DNA of 64,000 nucleotides, from contig NZ_JAHXBF010000004.1 of the NCBI RefSeq assembly GCF_020103695.1, forward strand, positions 1-64,000, in the 5' to 3' direction. Positions 17,095 to 25,188 of this stretch are shown here, piece by piece. A model generated the notes under the pieces. It was not told the DNA's origin. It was given only the letters and a program-made list of their open reading frames with translations, and ran no database searches. A program made the position numbers and the translations under genes. The stretch comes from Hyalangium versicolor. Lineage in GTDB: Bacteria > Myxococcota > Myxococcia > Myxococcales > Myxococcaceae. Each line of letters begins with the position of its first letter. The stretch's first letter is position 1.

Positions 17095-17117
17095 CATCGA
17101 ATCGTAACGTTTCGATG
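17095..17117. promoter_or_regulatory. Palindrome upstream of the Svx-like gene
   Basis: CATCGAA-N9-TTCGATG, perfect 7-bp arms in an AT-richer stretch 45 bp before ATG 17163. Candidate operator. Confidence 0.45.
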
Positions 17118-17162
17118 TTATGGATGGTTCGCAGTGATGAACACGCCAGGAGCTGTCACACC

Positions 17163-19121
17163 ATGATGAGTCCCAAGACACTGCACCTCCCTGGATTGCT
17201 GCTCGTGATGAGCGTCTTCGGAACGGGTTGCCTCCAAGAAGGAGAGTCAGCTGAAACAGTGGATGTCCCCAGCGAATGTCCCGGCGGCGACTGCTCCGGC
17301 GGCGGCAGCGAACCAGGCGGCGGCGACGAACCGGCCAGCAGCGACGAACCGGGAGGTGGCAGCAGTCCCATCGAGCCCTCCGCCGCGTGCGATTCCGGAA
17401 CCACGACGACAACCTGGGCGACGAGCTGCCCGACCTCGCCGCCTGCTTGTACCGCAGGCACCTGGACCGCGGGTGGACCGGACCCGGACCACACGACCTT
17501 CAAGCTGATCGCCGAGTCCGCGCACTTCGCCATCTATTCGGACGAGACCGTCTCCAGCACCACGGCGCAGACCGCACTCGACACGCTCGAGAATACGGTC
17601 TGGAAGGTCTACTTCGGGTCGCCGATCTTCTTCAAAGAGCCGCTCTGCAACCAGACGAACAAGACCAAGGTCAGCGTCCATGTCCACTCCAACTGGGGCC
17701 TCTCCGGCGGCGCCTGGTCCTCGACACGAATGGGGATGTGGATCGGCCCCGGTGCACTCAGCGATCACTGGGGGCTCGGGCATGAGTTCATGCACGCCGT
17801 GCAAAGCGTGAGCGGCGGCATGTCGTGCAACCAGTCGAACACCTGCGGCTGGATCTACGAGAGCCACGCCAACTTCATGCCGCACCAGCTCCCCGAGTAT
17901 CGCACCGAGGTGCACTGCTCGGAGATGTCCGTGAACGCGCCGCACGTCTATCTGGGCTCGACGCGCGATCGCTACTGCAATTGGCAGTTCATGGAGTTCC
18001 TGAAGGACAAGTACTGCTACAGCGCCGTCAACGAAATCTGGACGAGCACCCCGAGCAACGATCCCTTCTCGCAAATCATGAAGACGCGCGGCTGGAACAT
18101 CAGCCAGATGAACGACTTCTTCGGCGAGTGGGCCATGCACAACGTGACCTGGGATTACAAGGATCCGCCTCCCACCTCCGGCGGCAACCAGGGCCCAACC
18201 TATCGCTCGAAGTACGCGTCGATCACGAACAAGTCGAGGCCGGAGCGGCGCGTCCGGCTGACCCAGCTCGAACCGCTGGATGCCAGCTACGCGACGAACC
18301 GGCGCTTCGTGACGCCGACTGGCTGGGCGCCACAGCGCTGGGGCTACAACATCGTGCGGCTCTACCCCGAAGCGGGCGCCACGAGTGTGACCGTGACCTT
18401 CCGCGGAGTGACCCAGACAGGGGCGGACTCCGATTGGCGCTGGGGTCTGGTCGCCACGGACAGCGCCATCACCACGCCCCGTTACAGCGCTCTGCAACGC
18501 GGCGCGAACGGTGAACTCAACTTCTGCGTCAATGCCGGCGAGGCACTGTTCCTGGTCGTGGTCGGAACGCCTTCGGTGCAGAAGCAGATCGTCTGGGACC
18601 AGATGTACAACACCGTCTACCGCTATCCTTGGATGGTGCAGCTCACGAGCGCCTGGCCTGAAGGGTTCGTCGGCGGCAAGCAGGATGCCTGTCCCTCGGG
18701 AACGCAGCGCCACTCGAACGGCGGAGGCTGCGTCACCAGCAGCGTCCCGTCGAGCGTGTACGTCGGCCCCTACGCTCAGGTGCTTGGCGGGAGCGTGAGT
18801 GGCTCGGCGCGCATCGAGGACCATGCGGTGGTCTTGGCGGGCACCGTCTCCGGCGGCACCGTCACCGGCCTCTCGGTGTTGACGAACGGCTTCAGTGTGA
18901 GCGGCTCGGCCAGGGTGGCCTCGACCTTCTATCCGCTCGGCTTCTACGAGGGACAGCAGGCGGCGTCGGGCACGGTCCAGCTCATCGGCGACATCGAATA
19001 CCGGGGCGTCGGGCTGAACAAGTCCAGCGGGACCTACTTCGGCTTCGTCGATTCGAGCACCTCGCCCCCCTCGAACACGACGGACGTCACGATCGCGCCG
19101 CCCTACACCTGGCGGCCGTAG
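17163..19121 (+). CDS. Svx/AvrXca-like secreted lipoprotein with HExxH motif
   Basis: 652 residues. A lipoprotein signal ends at GTGC (Cys23), followed by a Gly/Ser/Glu-rich linker to about residue 70. The core (about 105-500) resembles the Svx/AvrXca (DUF6055-type) family of plant-pathogen secreted proteins; it holds HEFMH at 207-211, a zinc-metallopeptidase signature, with Cys-rich surroundings. The C terminus (about 540-605) has hexapeptide-like turns (VYVGPYAQVLGGSVSGSARIED...), suggesting a left-handed beta-helix cap. ATG 17163 has AGGAG about 11 bases upstream. A 7-bp-arm palindrome lies just before. A role in degrading host or prey proteins is inference. Confidence 0.75.
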   Translation: MMSPKTLHLPGLLLVMSVFGTGCLQEGESAETVDVPSECPGGDCSGGGSEPGGGDEPASSDEPGGGSSPIEPSAACDSGTTTTTWATSCPTSPPACTAGTWTAGGPDPDHTTFKLIAESAHFAIYSDETVSSTTAQTALDTLENTVWKVYFGSPIFFKEPLCNQTNKTKVSVHVHSNWGLSGGAWSSTRMGMWIGPGALSDHWGLGHEFMHAVQSVSGGMSCNQSNTCGWIYESHANFMPHQLPEYRTEVHCSEMSVNAPHVYLGSTRDRYCNWQFMEFLKDKYCYSAVNEIWTSTPSNDPFSQIMKTRGWNISQMNDFFGEWAMHNVTWDYKDPPPTSGGNQGPTYRSKYASITNKSRPERRVRLTQLEPLDASYATNRRFVTPTGWAPQRWGYNIVRLYPEAGATSVTVTFRGVTQTGADSDWRWGLVATDSAITTPRYSALQRGANGELNFCVNAGEALFLVVVGTPSVQKQIVWDQMYNTVYRYPWMVQLTSAWPEGFVGGKQDACPSGTQRHSNGGGCVTSSVPSSVYVGPYAQVLGGSVSGSARIEDHAVVLAGTVSGGTVTGLSVLTNGFSVSGSARVASTFYPLGFYEGQQAASGTVQLIGDIEYRGVGLNKSSGTYFGFVDSSTSPPSNTTDVTIAPPYTWRP

Positions 19122-19137
19122 CTCTTCCGAGCGCCGA

Positions 19138-19186
19138 AGAGCGGCGGTTCACGACGGCTCATGGGGCCGTAGCGCAACGCCGCTCT
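19138..19186. terminator. Inverted repeat between convergent genes
   Basis: AGAGCGGCG (19138-19146) pairs perfectly with CGCCGCTCT (19178-19186); the loop contains further GC pairs (ACGGC/GCCGT). It lies in the 87-bp gap between convergent genes. Confidence 0.45.
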
Positions 19187-19208
19187 CGCTCCTGCTCCCT
19201 CTGACTGG

Positions 19209-20786
19209 CTACGCCTTCCTGAGTCCCACGACTTCTCCGTAGCCACCGGGGATGAAGAACTGGTGCGTGTCCATCCCCATGATGCGCAGCGCCGTAGTCA
19301 CCGCGTCCGCGGACCTGGGCACGCGCTTCGAGGATTGTCCTGTCTCCTCGATGATGTCCACTGGGACCCCAAGCCCACGCGTTGTGTATGAGCCCACCTG
19401 CCGATTCCCCGCCACGTTCCCGCCCGCGAAGCAGATCGAGGTGTAGGGGTGGTGATCATCCGGCAGGGAGTAGGTGTCATCGCTGTTGCGCGAGGCCCAG
19501 CTGCGGCCGAACTCGCTCATCACCAGCACGAGCGTGTCATCCAGCAGCGTCTTGCCCGGCTTGCCAGGTGCGGGCGAGGCCTTGAGCTCGCCCAAGAAGC
19601 GCGCGACGCAGTCCATCAGTCCGCGGCCGTGCGCGCAGCTGTAGGCATGACCAGAGCCGTTGTGCGTGTCGAAGTCCAGCTGCAGCGAGACGTGCACCGA
19701 GGTGCAGAGATCCGACTTGAGCAGGCGCAGCGCCAGGTCCATCCGCGGATCGAGCCCGGTGAGGTGAAAGTTCGCGTAGCCGAACGTGTACGTGAACGTC
19801 TCGTTCAGGTAGCTCGACAGGTACGAGGGGCGGTCCGTCTTCAACTTGTCGATGCCCTTGGTGCTCTCCAGCACGGACACCACATCCGTCGCGAGCACGC
19901 GCGAGACCGACGACAGCGAGCCGTGCAGTCCTTCGAGGTAGTTGTCCACCTTCGCCGTAGACCGGCCCAGCAGTTGCTGGGCGCGCGAGAGCGAGAAGCG
20001 CTCCACCGTGGTCGTCTTCAGGTTGCTCCCTGTCGGTTGACCGTGCGCATCCAGCTCGGGAGCCTCAGTGCGTGCATCGAGCCCAGTCCACCAGGCATTG
20101 TCCGAGGGCTTCGCGGAGAGCAGCGGCCGGAGCGCTTCGATGGACGGAACGCTCACGGGCGAGGCGTGTGAGGGCAGCCCCATCCCCACGGGTGTCCCAC
20201 GCTCGCCGGTGACGACCACGAACGGCAGCGGCCGGCTCTCGCGATACTTCTCATACAGGTGGTTGGCGACGACCGAGTGCACGGCGGGCGCCCGGTAGTC
20301 CGCACCGGCGACACCGCACATCGCGGAGATGAACGCACTCGCGTGATCGTTGGTGCCCTGGTCGATGCCGTGCAACACGCTCAACTGATCATGCAGCGCG
20401 AAGTGCGTGAAGCCGTACATGAGCGGGCTGTAACTGCCGCGCGCGGCAGGGTCCGCGGGGTTCCATGACTGCCAGGTCCGCAGCGGCTTGTAGGGCCCAT
20501 TCGCCGCCGCGAGGTTCACCACCTGGCTCGCTTCGAAGAAGGTGGGCTCGCTCGAATAGCCGCCGGGTTTTGGGATGCAGAGCGGAATCTCCGCGTCCTC
20601 CAGCGGGGTGAAGCAGTACGCGGGCCGGTAGCCCCCGGGGATGTAGAGCACCGCGAGCCGGGAGGGAACGTCGGTCTCCGCGGCATACGCGACGCTCGAG
20701 CCGAGCAGCCCGGCGCGTTCGAGGAGCGCGAACTGTCCCGCTCCGAGGGCCCACTTGAGCAACGTGCGGCGAGAGGTGTTCGTCAT
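19209..20786 (-). CDS. DUF1501/DUF1552-type secreted protein
   Basis: 525 residues. The N terminus SRRTLLKWALGAG is a Tat-like twin-Arg signal, cleaved near AYAAE. The body matches the DUF1552/DUF1501 group: RLAVLYIPGGYRP, LHGIDQGTNDHASA, and LDDTLVLVMSEFGR with HHPY. These proteins have a sulfatase-like fold and usually sit beside c-type cytochrome-like proteins of the DUF1585/1588/1592 group, as here. Substrate unknown. It follows the lipoprotein gene by 12 bp on the same strand, as the last gene of a three-gene operon. Confidence 0.82.
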   Translation of the reverse strand: MTNTSRRTLLKWALGAGQFALLERAGLLGSSVAYAAETDVPSRLAVLYIPGGYRPAYCFTPLEDAEIPLCIPKPGGYSSEPTFFEASQVVNLAAANGPYKPLRTWQSWNPADPAARGSYSPLMYGFTHFALHDQLSVLHGIDQGTNDHASAFISAMCGVAGADYRAPAVHSVVANHLYEKYRESRPLPFVVVTGERGTPVGMGLPSHASPVSVPSIEALRPLLSAKPSDNAWWTGLDARTEAPELDAHGQPTGSNLKTTTVERFSLSRAQQLLGRSTAKVDNYLEGLHGSLSSVSRVLATDVVSVLESTKGIDKLKTDRPSYLSSYLNETFTYTFGYANFHLTGLDPRMDLALRLLKSDLCTSVHVSLQLDFDTHNGSGHAYSCAHGRGLMDCVARFLGELKASPAPGKPGKTLLDDTLVLVMSEFGRSWASRNSDDTYSLPDDHHPYTSICFAGGNVAGNRQVGSYTTRGLGVPVDIIEETGQSSKRVPRSADAVTTALRIMGMDTHQFFIPGGYGEVVGLRKA

Positions 20787-20798
20787 GGTGTCCTCGGC

Positions 20799-21851
20799 TC
20801 AGTAGGTGATCCACAGCGGGTGACGGACGAGCGCCGCGCAGGTGCCAATCCAGGCCAGGCGCGTGTTCTGCGCTTCGAGCGGGAGATAGACCTGCGTGTA
20901 CAGCGCCTGCGCCTCTGCTTCCGAAGGCGGCTGTCCGAGCATGCGCAGGTAGAGCGAGCGCAGGTTCTTCTGCACCGCGTCCGGGTTCTTGGCCGAGGTG
21001 TCGGCGAGCGTCACGTGGCGCAGCACCGCCTTGTTGCCGCTCTTGTCCACCGCGCGCGCGCACCAGGCCTGCGACATCTGCACCAGCGCCTGTCCGGCGG
21101 AGGGACCGAAGTTCGCATCCTTCTTGCGGTACACGAGCGAGTTACCGCCTCCGAGCGCCTCGAACCGCTCGATGGTGCGTGAGTCGGAGATGTACTGGCC
21201 CGAGATACCGGGCGACCAATCCCCGGGCCATACGAAGAACCTGCCTCCGGCCACGATGTACGCACTGTCGCGCCAGTCGGTGGCGCTGGTGCTGACAAAG
21301 TCCTCGAGCGTGAGCCCGAGCTGAGCCATCAAGCTCACCACCATTTCCTCGGCGGACAGCCGACGGACGGTGAACTCCCCCGGAGCCGGGGTCTCCAGCT
21401 CCGCAGGAGGGGCAGGCAGATCGCGAATCCAGGCCTCCACCTTGTCGATGGTCAGCGTGACGCGGCCGTTGGCGATGAGCTCGCTGTAGGGCTGACCGGG
21501 CGGCATCTGGGGATAGCTTCCGGGCGCGACGCCCTTGAGCAGCTGGATCAGCATGCTGTTCTCGGGGTCACCGCGCTTCACATACTTCTCGTTGTACACG
21601 AGCCCGCTCTCGAACGAGGTGAGCGAGGCGAAGAACGGCTTGTTGCCGGTGAGGTGGCAGCCCTCGCACGCGGGCGCGAGCGCCAGCCGGATCTCGTCGT
21701 TCTTGCCCTTGGCCTCGCAGTTCTCTTCCTCGGTCGGCCTGTCAGGGGGATTCCTCGACTCCTCGGAGTTGGCCGAACCGAAGCAGGCCCCCAGGGTGAG
21801 AGCCAGTGAGGCCAGCGCAGCGGCCCCCAACATCGAACGCAGGGTGCTCAT
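20799..21851 (-). CDS. c-type-heme lipoprotein of the DUF1501 operon
   Basis: 350 residues. A lipoprotein signal ends at LGAC (about Cys23). One heme-binding motif CEGCH is near residue 62, followed by MPPGQPYS, a common distal-ligand region in planctomycete-type cytochromes. The rest (about 150-350) has no family I can name. ATG 21851 overlaps the stop of the upstream gene as TGATG, showing translational coupling. A preceding GTG (21854) is also possible. Likely exposed on the periplasmic face and acting with its neighbours. Confidence 0.75.
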   Translation of the reverse strand: MSTLRSMLGAAALASLALTLGACFGSANSEESRNPPDRPTEEENCEAKGKNDEIRLALAPACEGCHLTGNKPFFASLTSFESGLVYNEKYVKRGDPENSMLIQLLKGVAPGSYPQMPPGQPYSELIANGRVTLTIDKVEAWIRDLPAPPAELETPAPGEFTVRRLSAEEMVVSLMAQLGLTLEDFVSTSATDWRDSAYIVAGGRFFVWPGDWSPGISGQYISDSRTIERFEALGGGNSLVYRKKDANFGPSAGQALVQMSQAWCARAVDKSGNKAVLRHVTLADTSAKNPDAVQKNLRSLYLRMLGQPPSEAEAQALYTQVYLPLEAQNTRLAWIGTCAALVRHPLWITY

Positions 21852-23665
21852 CACAGGCCCCTCCTCAGTTCGGACTGTTCGAAGAGGTAGCGGATGAAGG
21901 GCCGCAGCTTGCGATCACGTGAGACGAACTCTCTCGCGAGCTTGTCGATGAAGCCCTTCTCGGTGGCCGGGTTCAGCTGCCGGCCGATGAACATCGCGTA
22001 GATCCTCCGCGCGGCGCAGCGATCGAACTCTCCCGAGCGGACCAGGAGCTTGCCGAACCCCAGCGGGCCCATGGTTCCATCGCCATGCTCACCCAGCAGC
22101 GTGTAGGACTCGGGCATCGTGTCGAGCAGCACCGCTTCCGGGTTGGCCTTGATCTGCTCGGGGGTGACCGGGGTCAACACGGTGTTGGGAACGAACGCGT
22201 TCTTCCAGCGAAGCCCGGGGGCGTTGCCGGTGTGCGGATACTGCCCGGACAGCCACTCCTTCGTGACGCGGTGACGGCCCACGCCGGGAATGAAGGGCCA
22301 CGGGACGTAGTAGCTCTGGAACGGGCTGAAGTCCCACCGCTTGAACGAGATCGCCGCGGGGTCGAGCGTCTTGTGGCAGTGCAGGCACGTTCCGCCAGTC
22401 GCGGGATCCGTCTCGAGCGGAGGGAAGTGCACGTCCGCGGGAGGCGGCGAGAAGCTCTGGCAGGCGAACATCTCCAGGAAGCGCGCGGCCCGGACTCGCT
22501 CGCGCGGGAACGAGGACATCGAGCCCATCATGGTCAGCACCCCGGCGGTGGGAATCCCCTTGGGCGGCTCGGTCGTGGTGCGCGGATCGAAGCGGTAGGT
22601 GCGCTCGATACTGCCAGAGGGCGTCTTGCCTTCCGTGAGCGAGAGGTGGAAGGGCTCCAGGTCTTCGACCACGAACTCGCGCCACGCCTGCGGATCGTTC
22701 GGGTTCGGGTGCAGCGGGTCGCGAGGGGCATCGCCCACATCCGGGCGCCACCACGTCTTGTTCGCATCCACCACCGCACTGCCCATGTACCGGCCGAAGC
22801 GCACGTAGAGCGAACGCAGCCAGTTGGTTCCCACTGAGTAGTTGCCGATGACGAGGTCCGAGAGCGGCCGGTCGTGCCACGCCAGATGCGCGAACAGGCG
22901 CGCGGGCTCCTCGTACGGGTGGCGCCGTTGAATGCGCATGTCATGGGTTCCCAGGGTGTTCAGGCCGACGAGCGGCGAGCACCACACCAGGTTCGGTCCA
23001 CAACCGCAGCCGTTGGGCAGGACGGGATCATAATAGCCGCCGTACGCGATGCCGCAGTCGACCGGCTGCCCATTCGAGTCGAGGATCGTCGTGACGGAGG
23101 AGCCGGCCTTCCCCAGCACCTGGACTGTCGTGCCCGGCGCCCACCAGGGCTCGACGGCGTTCACCTCGGGCACGGCGGGATTGCCGTCCGCGTCCTTGTC
23201 ACTGCACTGCTGGCCCGAGTCCTTATCCTTGAACTCGTTCGCGTGGTAGTACGCGCCCTGGTGCAAGGTGTTGCTGGGGCACGCGAAGAGGTGGCCGGAC
23301 ATGTCGCCCTGGTACGCGTCGCCGGCCGCGCCGGTGGTGTACGCCCCCACCGCGAGCCAGTCGTGCCCGAAGTTCACCATCCGCTCGTAGAACTTCGGCG
23401 AGGCGAGCACCTCCTCGAGCGTCGAGCGCAGGAGCGATTCTCGCGCTTCAGGCGTGGCCGCGGCCGCCATCGCTTCGTACTGCTCGACGGTCGGTGTGGC
23501 CCCAGTGAGCCCGAGCACGATGCGCCGCAAGACGCGCGTGTCGCTCATCTGATCGTGAAGAGCCTCCTCCTGAGGCTCCTCGGGACCGCATTGCTGGGCG
23601 TGCGCGTCGGCCCCGACGAATCCGGCCATCGCGAACAGCACGGTCAGCACGGCCGTGCTCTTCAT
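21851..23665 (-). CDS. Secreted c-type-heme protein, DUF1592/DUF1588-like
   Basis: 604 residues from ATG 23665, which directly opens a signal peptide (MKSTAVLTVLFAMAGFVGADAHAQ). An in-frame ATG at 23683 is also possible; neither has a good ribosome site. A TCLHCHKTLDP block near residue 430 is the heme motif plus IDP-type context typical of DUF1588/DUF1592 proteins. A C-terminal stretch (FGKLLVRSGEFDRCAARRIYAMFIGRQL...FVSRDRKLRPFIRYL) resembles DUF1585. A Cys-rich loop sits in the middle (NGCGCGPNLVWC). It is the first gene of the operon that ends with the DUF1501-type protein. Confidence 0.78.
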   Translation of the reverse strand: MKSTAVLTVLFAMAGFVGADAHAQQCGPEEPQEEALHDQMSDTRVLRRIVLGLTGATPTVEQYEAMAAAATPEARESLLRSTLEEVLASPKFYERMVNFGHDWLAVGAYTTGAAGDAYQGDMSGHLFACPSNTLHQGAYYHANEFKDKDSGQQCSDKDADGNPAVPEVNAVEPWWAPGTTVQVLGKAGSSVTTILDSNGQPVDCGIAYGGYYDPVLPNGCGCGPNLVWCSPLVGLNTLGTHDMRIQRRHPYEEPARLFAHLAWHDRPLSDLVIGNYSVGTNWLRSLYVRFGRYMGSAVVDANKTWWRPDVGDAPRDPLHPNPNDPQAWREFVVEDLEPFHLSLTEGKTPSGSIERTYRFDPRTTTEPPKGIPTAGVLTMMGSMSSFPRERVRAARFLEMFACQSFSPPPADVHFPPLETDPATGGTCLHCHKTLDPAAISFKRWDFSPFQSYYVPWPFIPGVGRHRVTKEWLSGQYPHTGNAPGLRWKNAFVPNTVLTPVTPEQIKANPEAVLLDTMPESYTLLGEHGDGTMGPLGFGKLLVRSGEFDRCAARRIYAMFIGRQLNPATEKGFIDKLAREFVSRDRKLRPFIRYLFEQSELRRGL

Positions 23666-23764
23666 GTGCAGTTGCGAGTGCATAGCGGAGACACTGGTGA
23701 GCAAGTTGTTGAGGGGTAAAGGATCACGATCGCTGGCGGTGTACTACCTCGGTCTGACCACGCC

Positions 23765-24118
23765 TCAGGGAACGCAGGTGTGGTTGATGCATGAAGGAGA
23801 GGACGTGCCCGTGCAGTACGGGACGCACTCCGCATCCGACGCACAGCGCACCCCCTGGCAGTGCGCACTCCCTCCGCCCCCTCCACCACCCGTCGAGGTG
23901 TATCGGCACGCACGGTTGAGGCAACTCACCGTGTAGCCCGTGCAGGGAGTGCACTCGCTATCGTCGAGACAGCGCGTCGACAGGCAGAGTTGCTGTGACA
24001 CCTCGTCGCGGACCGCGGGCTGAGCTCCCATCTCCTCATCCGTGGTGGGACCACAGCCACTCAGGACTGCCACAGCGAGCAACAGCGAGGTCAGCACCGC
24101 GGACGTCATCTTCTTCAT
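23765..24118 (-). CDS. Cys-rich lipoprotein with two disulfide-knot-like repeats
   Basis: 117 residues. A lipoprotein signal ends at LSGC. The mature part contains two copies of C-x3-RC-x2-D-x-EC-x-P...TG...SC-x-N-x2-C separated by a run of glycines. Such spacing suggests small disulfide-knot domains exposed outside. ATG 24118 is favoured over 24124 because GGAG is 8 bases upstream. It lies 99 bp upstream of the heme-protein operon on the same strand and may be cotranscribed. A partly similar pattern occurs in the lipoprotein at 32226. Function unknown. Confidence 0.75.
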   Translation of the reverse strand: MKKMTSAVLTSLLLAVAVLSGCGPTTDEEMGAQPAVRDEVSQQLCLSTRCLDDSECTPCTGYTVSCLNRACRYTSTGGGGGGGSAHCQGVRCASDAECVPYCTGTSSPSCINHTCVP

Positions 24119-24228
24119 GGGCATGGCTCCGTGTCAGATCAGGTCCAGATCCGTAAAACTTGAACTCTCTCCGAATCTGGAAGTATCCGTCAAACCATGC
24201 CGCCGTGCCTACCGTTACCGCACTGGCC

Positions 24229-24927
24229 TCAGTGCGACCGCGGCGGCTCCTCGTCCTCGGACTCCACCGCCAGGTTGCGGGACACCTCCCGCAGTACCTG
24301 GAGAAACTCCTGCGCTTGATCGAGCGGGATCATCTCGAAGTCCATCAGCGTCTTCCCGCCCTCATTGCGCATCAGCACCCGCGTGTGCTTGGGAAACCGG
24401 CTGAGGATGGCCTCACGGATGCGCTCGTAGCGCGCCCGATCCGCCTCGGAGATGGGCAGGTAGGTGTGAGGCGAGCGCGCATGCTCGAGGGCCTTGCGCA
24501 GCTCCTTCGTGGAACAGCCCGCGAAGCGCTTGGGCTTCAAGTCTCCGTTCTCCTGCGGCACCACGATGAAGGTCGAGCCCGGCTCGTCGGCGTTCAGCGT
24601 GATCCGAGCGGCCTTCTTGTACTCGAGCAGCTGTTCGAGGCGCATGACGCCAAAGCGCGAGATGACCTCCGAGCTGAACTCGCGCGCCACAGCGCCCGCT
24701 CGCAGCAGGGTCTCGCGCGAGATCCCCGGGATGTTGTCGCGGAAGAAGTCCACGGCGCTCTTGTACGGCGTGCCCTCCAGCAGTTGGCTGTCCGCGACGT
24801 AGTTGTGGAGCTGACCCAGGAGGAAGGGGTTGCGCTCCCCACCCGCCAGCAGCTGGCGCATCGTCGTGAGCGCCTGCTCCTGGGTCAGTCCTGAGTAGGG
24901 GTTGGTTGGAGTTGTGGGGGTGGACAT
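24229..24927 (-). CDS. Conserved-looking hypothetical cytoplasmic protein
   Basis: 232 residues, no recognised domain. No signal peptide or membrane segment. It opens with TPTNPYSGLTQEQALTTMRQLL and is helix-rich (LLGQLHNYVADSQLL, VDFFRDNIPGISRETLLRAGAVAREF). A C-terminal half with ERIREAILSRFPKHTRVL and an acidic end (ESEDEEPP) follows. ATG 24927 has AGGAG about 10 bases upstream. A divergent promoter region with a palindrome separates it from the glycoside hydrolase gene. Confidence 0.7.
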   Translation of the reverse strand: MSTPTTPTNPYSGLTQEQALTTMRQLLAGGERNPFLLGQLHNYVADSQLLEGTPYKSAVDFFRDNIPGISRETLLRAGAVAREFSSEVISRFGVMRLEQLLEYKKAARITLNADEPGSTFIVVPQENGDLKPKRFAGCSTKELRKALEHARSPHTYLPISEADRARYERIREAILSRFPKHTRVLMRNEGGKTLMDFEMIPLDQAQEFLQVLREVSRNLAVESEDEEPPRSH

Positions 24928-25093
24928 CGAATGCAGGCTCCTGTGGGAAGAGGTGGAGCCACAGCTCGAGCAGAAATCGAGCCACTCCCCTGCCCCAGGA
25001 AAAACGGGACCTTGAATGAACCTGCGAGTGAGGCCCATCCCGTGCGGGAGACCGAGCGTCCGCAGCCAGAGACTCCGTCCTTCGGCTCAAGCA

Positions 25094-25126
25094 AATCTTG
25101 AATTAACAGATTTTCAAGATTATCAA
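25094..25126 (+). promoter_or_regulatory. Promoter overlapped by a palindrome, glycoside hydrolase gene
   Basis: TTGAAT (25098-25103), 17 bases, then TATCAA (25121-25126) form a plausible housekeeping promoter. AATCTTGAA (25094-25102) and TTCAAGATT (25113-25121) form a perfect inverted repeat across the same bases. The AT content stands out from the surroundings. The start codon is 62 bp downstream. Confidence 0.55.
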
Positions 25127-25188
25127 GCCTTCCCCCGCGTCTCATGCGCTCGGTCCGCCGGGCGGGAGACCCAAGCCAGGAGGACCGA

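Noticed and set aside
17247..18824. A 525-codon minus-strand frame opposite the Svx-like gene
   Set aside because: No signal peptide, motif or ribosome site; the sense gene is convincing.
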